Below are positions 31,677 through 41,497 of a stretch of 64,000 nucleotides of DNA, piece after piece. The DNA comes from Petunia secreta (Eukaryota > Streptophyta > Magnoliopsida > Solanales > Solanaceae). The position numbers and the translations under genes were made by a program. Below the pieces are notes generated by a model that had not been told where the DNA came from, ran no database searches, and saw only the letters and a list, made by a program, of their open reading frames with translations. Positions within the stretch are counted from its first letter, which is position 1. Every line of letters starts with the position of its first letter. The stretch lies in contig JARKIP010000005.1 in NCBI GenBank assembly GCA_029990175.1, forward strand, positions 53,061,001 through 53,125,000. Reading direction: 5' to 3'.

Positions 31677-32725
31677 TCATTTGGGACCAGATGCCTCTTG
31701 AAAGCGAGCTTTGAAGTAAGCAAGCAACTCATCCTTTGGAGGAAGATTTTCTTTGACTTGGCTGCAACTAAGGTAATCTTCCCTCCATGCACACAAATTT
31801 GGAAACTTTTCACTTGTCACAAGAACAACTCCAGAGGCTTCCTCCATACTTCCCATCCAATATGCTAAAAAATTGGCAGCAATATCAACCAATCCAATTT
31901 CATTACCCACAAAGAACTTCTTATCTTTGAGCTCATTATCAAGAATTTTCAGCAGCTCACAAGTTATCTCTTTAGCTTTCTCTTGCTCCTCTCTTTTGCC
32001 AAAAAAAGCTCTCCCCATTAAATACTGCAAGACACTCAAATACAAATATTGAGAATTTCAATAAAACATTTACTAAATAGATCTAAAGATGGGAATATAT
32101 TCTAATCACTCTGTTCAAATTTCCTTTAATAAAAACTTACTTGGACCGGTTGTTTTCAAAAAATTAATGAAAAACATTAACAATAAAAACTTACAATGAA
32201 ATGCACATCACTAATTATGATTAAGTGACAAATATTAATATGAAAGACATATATGCTGTATTCATTAATAATGTTAACACTAAGTCCTCGTAAAAGTTTA
32301 CTGTTTCCCTATCGATCCATTTTAAACACCTTAAATTCTTTTTAAACTCTGTTTCAAGTTAATATGTATCTCATAAATTGAAATAGATGGATTATCATGC
32401 AAACATATGCCTTTACCTTATCATCAAGGAACTTCGCCCAGAAACGTGCTACAGCTCGGTCATAAGGATCTTTAGGCAAAATGGGAGGGCCTTCAAATGT
32501 CTCATCAATGTATTCAACAATGACCATAGACTCAGCAATGGACTTACCATTGTGAATAAGCACAGGAATTTTCTTTTGAACGGGGTTGGATCGGAGAAGT
32601 AAATGGCTCTTGTTATGAACATCTTCTTCAACGTACTCATATTTCACGCCCTTCATCTTAAGAGCCCACTCAACTCTGCGACTAAAAGGGCTCAGTGAAG
32701 CACCCAACAATTTCACTTCTGCCAT
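31677..32725 (-). CDS. Tau-class glutathione S-transferase
   Basis: Two exons, 32725-32417 (103 codons) and 32024-31677 (115 codons plus TGA), joined by a 392-nt phase-0 intron with donor AAG|GTAAAG and acceptor TTGCAG|TATT. The 218-residue product is slightly short for the family (about 220-230). The N-terminal thioredoxin-like domain has SLSPFSRRVEWALK, with catalytic Ser candidates at 12 or 15, and the glutathione-site motif KKIPVLIHNGKSIAES (residues 51-66). The helical C-terminal domain has KFFVGNEIGLVDIAA. Single intron and position are typical for tau GSTs, cytosolic enzymes that conjugate glutathione to xenobiotics or stress metabolites. No stops or frame errors; the only host gene here that looks intact. 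A Helitron-like end lies 135 bp upstream of the start codon and a TGACGTAAG motif about 1.9 kb upstream. Confidence 0.93.
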
Positions 32726-32859
32726 TTCACAAGACTTTTGCTACTACTAAGTGTTGAGGTCTTTTAATTCTGATCTTCTTTTTATTGAGGAAAAAAGTTA
32801 AGAAATTAATGTAATGTTTATTGGTTGTCAAATCAGCAGTTTTTGTTTTCTTTAATTAA

Positions 32860-32890
32860 CTAGTGGCGAGAGCCTGTGCTAAGCACAGGC
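32860..32890 (-). mobile_element. Helitron-like 3' terminus 2, in the GST upstream region
   Basis: On minus, GCCTGTGCT-T-AGCACAGGC (9-bp stem) is followed by TCTCGCCA, then CTAG and T: hairpin plus CTRR ending next to a T, as in Helitrons. The body would extend right; its 5' end is not defined. The terminus is 135 bp before the GST ATG, so the GST proximal promoter is bounded by this element. Confidence 0.55.
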
Positions 32891-35828
32891 ACAAGAATTT
32901 TTTTTATTCTATTTTCTTTTAACCATTAGATTTGCGCAATGGTTTGGTTATTTTCATGGGCTATTTCTTTATTTGTTCATGCCACCTTACGCAGGATTGA
33001 TATTACTCTCTCGATTCCAATTTTTGTGATGTGTTGAATTATTTTTAAATTTTGTGGTCTTAAATCTGCTTTAAAAATTTCTTAGGTTACAGATCATCTC
33101 ATTAGATATAATATTATAAATTATAGTTTGAAGTATTGTCCGCGCAAGCATAGGTCAAGTACATATTGAGCATTTTGAAGTTTATAGATATTCCCTTTTA
33201 TCTAATTTTATTCATCTCATTTTAAGTACTCTCTTGATTTCGATTTACTTATTATATTTTCATTTTACACGCCCTAAAAAATATTTACAATGAGAGACTT
33301 CCGACTATTTTACCTTTATTTATATCTCTCCTTGGTAAATGTTTATTCTAGTTTGTAAAATCAAGATCGATTAATATTAAGGACAAAGTGAGAAAAATAA
33401 TTGATTCTATATGGATATTCTAAAAATGATAAATATTTTAAGACAAATAATTTTATTAACCATGGCAATAAAATGATAGTAATTAACATTTTATCTGTCT
33501 AAATTTATGTGACAATTCTTTTTTTTGTAGTCAGAGCAAAAAATAATGACATATTTTTAGAATTAATAACAATTCAGCTTTAAATATTATTTTGATTACC
33601 TTAGTAAAATGATTTCAAGCCATGTAAAATATATGTCTATTTTAAACCACAAATTCAAACATTTTTCGTATATTAATTTTCTGAACTTCGCATCCAGTCT
33701 AATACGATCACTAAATTCACAAGAAAAATATATCACATTTCAATAATAGCATTTAATATTTAGGTGCAATTTAATAAATTACCTTTGTACTTAATATTTA
33801 ATAAACTTGTTGGCAAATTGCTATACTCCATCTTCGTGCCAGTACAGGCTCATTATAAGTCCTTATTCGGTTAAAAAAATTCAGAAGCTAATTTCTCAAA
33901 AAGTAACTTATAAGTTATTTTTAGCTTATACGCTACTTAAAATAAGCTAAATTAAACGGGTTCCTACTTCTCAAAAATTAACTTATAAGTTGCTTAAAAT
34001 AAGCTAAACCAAACGGGATCCCATACTTATACTTCCTTTAATTTGTGTGATAATAATTGAATATGTATGAAATTTTAAGAAAGAAATAAGATTCTTAAAA
34101 CTCGTCGTTTTAAACAGTTTAATATCTGAAATTTTGTAATATACATGTCTCCTTTTCTAAACTTAATTTGAAGTTGTGATCAATATTGTTTAAATGGCTC
34201 AAGCATATGAGACACCAAAAGCAACTTAAAAGGGAAAATCTAACACGCAAAATTTTAGGGAGAAGTTACTTTCAGGTGGAAACATAGAACAATGAATTTA
34301 AAATGCATTTTAAGGAAGAAATAAGTGTGAATCGTACATTCTATTTTGATAGTGCTACATAAATCTGTACACATTTGCGTAGCTTGAAATAAATCAATGT
34401 GTTAATAGCAGTATTATATCCTTGCAGTTAACAGTATAGGCTAGGTTAAATTTATTGACAATATTTTCTGCCTTTTTAATAAAGCTGAATTGTTTGCAGA
34501 TTAACATTGATACGGCGGAGCCCACGTGATAGAGGCAACCTTCGAAAAGGCTGCAAGTGAAACGTGTAAGCTTAAATTTCAAGTGGACTTCCACGTATTT
34601 CTACAGCTTTCTTACGTCAGCAGAAGGAGACCACGCAGCAGACTTGCAACAAATTGAAATGTACAACTTTTGATGCTTCAATGTACAGTGCTCCTTAGCA
34701 ACAATAATTTAAGCAGAAGATCAGGACAGTTACGAAATATAGTGGCAAAATATAGGGAAATATCAATCACATCCCTCCTTTTACCCGAAATTTCACAGGA
34801 TGACTATGGTATTTATCAGTAAATGTGTGTGTATTCTCAACAAAACCGGAAAGGTACACCAGCAGGTGCATTATGTACAGTACACCTCGAAGCAGCCATA
34901 ACGTGAATTTCCTAATTTGGCCCAAGCAGGACAACCATGAGCTGCTCAACTCAATCTTATATATTAGGAGAGAAGCCTCCTTGCGGTGGTGGGGGTCTGG
35001 ATTAGACCCCTAGTTGTATATTTATGATAAAAGCAAAGTACATCATACAGAGAGGAGAGGGGTTCTTCCTATACAATAAATCTCTCTCTCTTGAATTAAG
35101 GTAGTTCATAAATGTCATCTTGAGAATAGAAATGTTTTGCCAAATACTACAGCAGTACTAAAAGCCGAAATTAAGAGACACAGTACCTCTCTTTCATTTT
35201 CTAGTTACTATGAGGATCATGTGTCGAATGAATTGTATTCAAAAGAAAGAAACAATGTTATTCGCTCTTGTTTTAGCTTGTGTGCCAATTATTCAGATTG
35301 TCATTTAGTGCATTATATTCATTTTCTTGCTTTGAAAATGCGGTTTGAATCTGAGGTGTTTTGGGAAAATTCTGTGACGGATGAGTACTCCAAACATGGG
35401 GAAAATTGGCTTATTTGACAAAACGCCGAAGAGATTGTTCCTCGGGTGTGGGGGAATTCTGCTTTACTTGAGTTGGGTGAGCAGCAGTATACTTTATGCT
35501 TGAATATAATGCTTGTCCTAATTCGTCTAGCTCGGTGAGAAATATTTTGATGTTTGTGCATTTACCTAAATCAGATTAGGTTTACAATCGAATTTGTAAT
35601 GGGGTTTAAGAGAAATATGTTGTATCAAAGTTGATAAAAGATCAGTGAACTAGCGAAAACAAAGGAACAGTAAGAACATGAGTAAGTGATTTCAATAATA
35701 CCGATTTTATGATTATAATTGGGTAGAGCTTTGCCTATGCATTTTTACCCACTCTTTGAAAAAAGTAGTCTTGAATCCCTTTTAGGGCTGATGAAATATA
35801 CAACTGGAGTTTGATATCATTATTAGTT
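32891..35828. other. Intergenic DNA upstream of the GST
   Basis: AT-rich, with no gene recognised. ACTTATAAGTT and AATAAGCTAAA motifs are duplicated about 85 bp apart around 33900-34015. A G-box (CACGTG) is at 34523-34528 and a TGACG motif at 34611-34620. ORFs at 34949-34767 (minus) and 35137-35418 (plus, 93 aa) show no known family. GTCCGCGCAAGC near 33138 resembles the hairpin of Helitron-like end 1. Confidence 0.4.
34611..34623 (-). promoter_or_regulatory. as-1/TGA-factor half-site candidate
   Basis: On minus the sequence reads CTGCTGACGTAAG, containing TGACGTAAG as in one half of the as-1/ocs element bound by TGA bZIP factors. Such sites occur in stress-inducible tau GST promoters. It is in the gene's orientation but about 1.9 kb upstream and single, so a regulatory role is speculative. 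Confidence 0.25.
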
Positions 35829-36497
35829 CGGAAAAGGGCTAAAATTGCCCCTCTACTATGGCAAATCGGACCAGTTTACCCTCCGTTAAGTTTTTGGATC
35901 TACCACACCCCTGCCGTTACCAAAGTACACCATTTTGCCCTTAAAACTGACGGGCCTCCAGCGTGTCAACAACGTGGCTGCCACCTCACTGCCATGTAGA
36001 TCCAAACCATAGTAGAGGGGCAAATTTGGCCCTTTTTCATTTTTTCCAAAGTCGTTTCTGGACTAAGTTTCAATACTTAGAGAAGAAGTTTCGATGATTA
36101 GAGGAGTTATTATAAGAGAGAAAAATGTGCTAAGAATGGTAGATAAGATATTTTGCGAGAAATACGGAATTAAAATGATACTCTCTTCAATTTGGTTCCA
36201 TAAGAAAGATATACTTTTGAATTTTGTGACTAAAATTATCTTTATTAAAGATGAGATAAAAGTTTAAAAATAAAATTATTTCTAAATAAAATATATATGT
36301 TCTTTTTAAAAAGACTAAAAGGTAAAATGTGCTACTCCTATTAAAGTGGATGAACAGTTCTTTCCGGTGTTTCAATTTAAAAAATATTTTTAAATTTATC
36401 ACAAAAAGTGATTTTTGCTACATATTGACTTATTAACTTTAGTTTAACCTCTTTTTCTTTAATGACATACTTTTTGTAACAATAGAAAAAATATAAT
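35829..36497 (+). repeat. Left inverted arm of the foldback element
   Basis: Its outer 210 bp is itself bounded by a smaller inverted repeat: AGGGCTAAAATTGCCCCTCT near 35834 and AGAGGGGCAAATTTGGCCCT near 36014, so each arm carries a MITE-like palindrome at its tip. Confidence 0.85.
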
Positions 36498-36582
36498 AAA
36501 GTATTATGTTTAAAATCACAAATTCTAGTATGCATTAAAGGAAAAACTATAATAGAATATTATTTTTAATACATAAAATCTT

Positions 36583-37249
36583 ATATTTTTTTCTACTGTT
36601 ACAAAAAGTATGCCATTAAAGGAAAAGAGATTAAACTAAAGTTAATAAGTCAATATGTAGCAAAAATCACTTTTTGTGATAAATTTAAAAATATCTTTTA
36701 AATTGAAACACCGGAAAGAACTGTTCATCCACTTTAATAGGAGTAGCACATTTTACCTTTTAGTCTTTTTAAAAAGAGCATATATATTTTATTTAGAAAT
36801 AATTTTATTTTTAAACTTTTATCTCATCTTTAATAGAGATAATTTTAGTCACAAAATTCAAAAGTATATCTTTCTTATGGAACCAAACTGAAGGGAGTAT
36901 CATGTTAATTCCATATTTCTCGCAAAATATCTTATCTATCATTCTTAGCACATTTTTCTCTCTTATAATAACTCCTCTAAGCATCGAAACTTCTTCTCTA
37001 AGTATTGAAACTTAGTCCAGATACGACTTTGAAAAAAATGGAAAAGGGCCAAATTTGCCCCTCTACTATGGTTTGGATCTACATGGCAGTGAGGTGGCAG
37101 CCACGTTGTTGACACGCTGGAGGCCCGTCAGTTTTAAGGGCAAAATGGTCTACTTTGGTCACGGCAGGGGTGTGGTAGATCCAAAAACTTAACGGAGGAT
37201 AAACTGGTCCGATTTGCCATAGTAGAGGGGCAAATTTGGCCCTTTTCCG
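36583..37249 (-). repeat. Right inverted arm of the foldback element
   Basis: Reverse complement of the left arm with scattered substitutions, also ending in the 210-bp palindromic module (about 37038-37249). Confidence 0.85.
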
Positions 37250-37905
37250 TTATTAGTTTGTAATATTATTCACATAGTAGATGGAATCAATGTTTTGGTT
37301 TGTTAACTTGAACATACGAGATTTTATAATGAAAATAATACATATTTTTCAATGTTATAGATTTATTTGCAAATAATCATCTTTATTTATAGGCAATTTT
37401 ATATTACGTCAAAAAACTGAAAATTAACCGAACCGCACTGAAACCGAAGAGAAATTGAGGTGATTGGGTTGGTTTCGAAAATTTAAATTTTGGTTACACA
37501 AATTAGAATAACCGAAAAATTGGTATGGTACAAAATTTTTAAGATAACCGACCGAACCGAACCATTGACACCCTTACTGGCTATCTCTGATGAGCAGACA
37601 ATACTATTGCAAATCCAACTAGAAACACAACCTCTTGCAAATCCAGCTAGAAATACAACCTCTGAAGCAGTCGTAAGAACCTCAAACCCTATCATCACCC
37701 TTTTCATTTTTTTTACATACAATAGCCCCTTTCACCAGCAGCGACATAGGAAAATACAAATACTCGTCGCTCCCTTTATAACTAGATCATGTCAGTCTCA
37801 TAATTTGTATGAGTGATGCACTCCAGACACCAGAATAAGTTTACATGCTAATAGCAAATGTTCTAGCAAAGCTTAAAATATTACCAACCTAAATCACAAC
37901 TGTAG
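37250..37905. other. Intergenic DNA left of the Athila-like array
   Basis: Contains a stretch rich in AACCGAACCG-like motifs (about 37425-37570), common in degenerate plant repeats, and a 20-bp-spaced duplication (TGCAAATCCAACTAGAAA / TGCAAATCCAGCTAGAAA near 37608 and 37637). No gene recognised. Ends with TGTAG, the left target duplication of the array. Confidence 0.4.
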
Positions 37906-39211
37906 TGATGTTTGGAAATATTTTCCTATTTACCATAATATTTCCTCGCATTTTGATACGTTGTTCGCCCATTACACGGAATAATTGTGATTCTCGCGCT
38001 CACTTATTGTGTTTGTGATTTTAAGAATGGTTTGGATGAATTTGAGGCAAGAACAATCAAAATGGATACAAATGAGCAAAGAGTTAATGGACTTAGCAAA
38101 ATATGGGACATGGTATTAGAAGGCAAGACTATGGTGCAAGCTGTAGGTCTGTCACAGCTTTTGACTATGGAATGTTGTCTTCCAAGCGGCACTTCCAGTA
38201 CAGCTTACGACATCCAGATGTTGTTTAGCATGCGACGCTTGGGGTATAGCTTGAAGTCCGGCGAACCCAACTTTTCCAACTTAGTTTAGGCTTTGGTTTA
38301 ACTTATCCTAGCACTTTGTAAACGCTATAAAAGCTTACTATTTTGGGAATATTAGGGGGAAGTCAGATTTTGGAGCAAGTATGGAGTTCCTAACACATTG
38401 AACCAACGGTTTAATTCTTTTACATCATCGATTACAATATTCAATCTTTCTTCCATGAATTATTGTGTTGTTATTATGAATATGCGCAGCTAAATATATC
38501 ATTCTAGGATTAGAGCAATTACATGAAGGTTGATGATTGAAAGTTGATTTCTCCCTATTGATTTACCACTACGGATTGTTTATTCTTTCTTGAGCCTAAT
38601 TGTTTGGTTATTAGGGCCTGATAATTGAAGACTATCTACGGTTCATAAGTTGAACTCGACAGAGAGAACTTCTAAACGCACACAAGAAGAATAGAGCTTG
38701 ATTGTGAACCTGGGCATCAGGGAATCGATTTGCGGGTAGGATAGACATATACCTATTCGCCTTGCTTAGCTAAATACATAGTTCTTTAATGCATGCATGT
38801 GATTTAATTTCATAGACATATAGGCGTTAGAGTAGCTTGTATAGACTCGTGAAGAATCGACAGGTTTTCACGAATATAATTAACCTGTTAGTTAGCAATC
38901 CAGGAAATCAAAAAGTAGAATCAACTAGAAAATTCTACTAGATTGTTTGTCGCTTTAACTCTGGACCGTTTCACCTTTATTGATAACAACTTACAAACTG
39001 CTCTCGAGTACTTGACTTCATTACTTGCTTTTAATTATTGTTTTTCTTAGTTAGTAAAAATCACAACCATATTGAAAAAGATCCCTAGATAGTTTATAGG
39101 AAATTATTTGCTAGGATTCAATCTGAACAATAGACCTCGTGGGAACGATACTCAACTTATCACTTTATTACTTGTCGACCGCGTATACTTGCGGTGCGTT
39201 TGGGAGCAACA
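37906..39211 (+). repeat. Array LTR 1 (1306 bp, outer)
   Basis: TGATGTTTGG...GGGAGCAACA. TATAAAAG box at 38326. Shares with LTR 4, against LTRs 2 and 3: TATAAAAGC, AAGCGGC, GATCCCTAG, CTCAACTTATC and TTGTCGACC. Confidence 0.9.
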
Positions 39212-39217
39212 AGTTTT

Positions 39218-39235
39218 TGGCGTTGTTGCCGGGGA
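39218..39235 (+). promoter_or_regulatory. Asp-tRNA primer binding site, unit 1
   Basis: TGGCGTTGTTGCCGGGGA, one mismatch from the complement of the plant Asp tRNA 3' end (TGGCGCCGTTGCCGGGGA), six bases after LTR 1. Asp-tRNA priming is usual in the Athila/Tat group. Confidence 0.75.
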
Positions 39236-39355
39236 CTAAATAATTGACTATTTTCTTTTTAAACATTTACTTATTTTCTATTCAAGTTTAATTTTTGTTT
39301 TGAGTTCTCATGCTGTTTCAGATATTAGGTCTCGCTTAATTCCTTACCTATAGGA

Positions 39356-41358
39356 ATGGAAGAAGAACGAGCTTTAGCTGTGCGAGATGTTGCTCTTCCC
39401 AGTCTGGAGGGAGTAGCCTCGAGCATTGTTAAGCCTGAAATTACTGGACACTTTGAGATTATGTCCGGCATGATACAACTGCTCCATGCGACTGGACAAT
39501 ATGCTGGATTACTGCACGAGGATCAACAACAACATATCTAGAATTTCTTAGAGATTAGTGACACATACACACTAGCAGGCGTCTCAACTGATTATGTTCA
39601 ATTAATACTCTTCCCATTTTCATTGATCGGGCAGCAAAGAAGTGGTTAAAGGCTGAAAAGCCTGGGTCTATCACTACTTGGGATGCTTTAGCTAAGAAAT
39701 TTTTGGCTAAATTCTATCCATCTGCCAAAACAGCTAGAATAAGGAGTAAGATTATGTCTTTTAGATAAAGAGATGGAGAATCCTTGTATTCAGCCTGGGA
39801 AAGATTCAAGTCATTATTGATAGATTGCCCGCACCATAACAAGTCTAATGAGGTGTTGGCCCATACTTTTGTGGAAGGTTTGAATGCTCATACCAAGATC
39901 GTGGTGGATGGTCTGCTGGAGGCTATGTCTTGGCCTTGAATTTTAATGAGATTTATGAATTGCTGGATAAATTTTCTCAGAGCAATCCTGACTGGCAGGG
40001 TGATGGTAGAGATCCAAGTCAAAAAGCTGCTGGAGTAATTCAATTGGATGTGGTTTCAGCGTTGAATGCAAAGATGGATGCGATAGCTAACCAAATCAGC
40101 AAGCTAACATTGTCACCAACTCAGCAACAAGTGCAATCAGTTAAACAAGTGCAGCAGTTCTAAAGTTTTTGTGAGGTATGCGGACAAGATCATGCTACTG
40201 ATGTTTGCCCCGCCAACCCAGAGTCTGTCTATTACGTATGGAACCAAAACAGGCTAAGGCACATAATCAGTTTGGTTACGCTTATAATCCTAATGGGCGC
40301 AATCATCCAGATCCCTCTTGGGGTGGTAATCAAGCTAATCAAGGTAACATGGCAACTCCAAATAATTACCAACCACTTTCCGTTCAACCACAGCAGGTGA
40401 CCAGTTCAGTTGAAGATATGATAAAGCAGAGGTTGGCGGGCCAGGAGAAAATTATAAATGACAGTACAGCCCATGCACATGCCATAAAAGACCTTGCCAA
40501 TGCTCAAAAGGACCTGGAATGCCAAATGGGGCAGATAGTGAGCGCTCAAAGCTCTAGACCACATGAAATACTTCCTGGTAATGTTGAATCGAATCAAAAT
40601 CTAAAGGGAGTTGAGCACTGTCGTGCTATAACTCTAGTTAAGAGTGAAGAGTTGATGGCCAAAACTGAGGAGAAGAAGCAACTTAAAGTAGCGGAAGTAG
40701 AAAAAGTGGAGAAAGTAAAGAAGAAGAAAGAGAAAAAGGAGGCATCTCTACTGCCCACACCATTCCCACAGAGACTTCAACCATCAAAATATGTGGCTCA
40801 ATTTCATAAATTTGTGAGTATGCTTAAAGAGCTTCAAGTTAACATTTCTTTAACTGATGTGTTCGAATTGATGCCATCGTTTCTGAAGTTCCTGAAAGAG
40901 ATTCTAGTTAAGAAGAGAAAGCCACAAGAGATTGATACAATCGAGTTGACAGAGGAGTGTAGTACAATCCTGAGTAAATTACCTCCAAAACTTCAAGATC
41001 CAGGGAGGTTTACTATGAAAAGGATAAAGAAACTCCAATAATTTTGAGAAGACCATTCCTAATCACCTCGAAGGTAATTATTGACATGGAACTTGGGGAG
41101 ATGACTGTTAGAGCGCATGGAAAAAAGGTTACTTTCAAGTATTATAATGAAAAGGATCACATGGGTAAGTTTGAAGAGTGTTCTGTGATAGAATGTGTCA
41201 TACAAAAAGAGGAAAGTAACCCGCAAGAGGTGTTTGAGCGGAATCTAGAATAAGGTGACCACGACACAATGATTGTCAAGCTGAAGAAAAATTCACCTAA
41301 AAGAAAGAAAAAAGTAAAGGTTCGCCGCAAGAAGAAGAGACGTAAATGTTGGACTTGA
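39356..41358 (+). pseudogene. Athila-like gag-protease, unit 1
   Basis: ATG 39356 opens an Athila-type gag (MEEERALAVRDVALP...), with the gag core AAKKW.K/TTWDALAKKFLAKF-like segment near 39630-39715, a degenerate zinc motif CEVCGQDHATDVCP near 40175, a lysine/glutamate-rich linker and the FPQRLQPSKYVAQFHKF segment. Stops at 39539 and elsewhere and frame changes break it. The protease is largely deleted: GRFT is followed at once by the MKRIKK stretch, removing about 236 bp present in units 2 and 3 between two ACTAT motifs. A basic C-terminal tail (SPKRKKKVKVRRKKRRRK) ends at 41358. Confidence 0.8.
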
Positions 41359-41369
41359 GCTTAAAGGTG

Positions 41370-41497
41370 TCGTCGTGCCACGACGTTAACTAAGGCTCTT
41401 CTCGGGAGGCGACCCGAGCTTTGTATGTACAAAAAAATACAAAAAAGAGTCGTGCCGCGACGTTAAATCAAGCTCTGGTTGGGAGGCAACCCAATTT
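41370..41497 (+). other. Paired hairpin motif, unit 1
   Basis: Two related blocks, 41370-41420 and 41448-41497, each have CGTGCC(A/G)CGACGTTAA followed by a stem around GGGAGGC(G/A)ACCC. In the first, CTCGGG pairs with CCCGAG; in the second, TTGGG pairs with CCCAA. A-rich sequence separates them. Follows the gag-protease stop by about 12 bp; present in all units. Confidence 0.6.

Larger units (their letters stand above)
35829..37249. mobile_element. Mutator-like foldback element (1421 bp)
   Basis: Two inverted arms, 35829-36497 and 36583-37249, of about 670 bp and near 97-98% identical by eye, surround an 85-bp AT-rich centre. Ends are CGGAAAAGGGC and its complement GCCCTTTTCCG. The 9-bp duplication TTATTAGTT flanks both sides exactly (35820-35828, 37250-37258). 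Long inverted repeats and a 9-bp duplication indicate the Mutator superfamily. No transposase, so non-autonomous. Mirror ORFs of 71 aa on both arms are artefacts of the palindrome. Confidence 0.92.

Noticed and set aside
36187..36891. Two similar 71-aa ORFs as a duplicated gene pair
   Set aside because: They are mirror images produced by the two arms of the foldback element.
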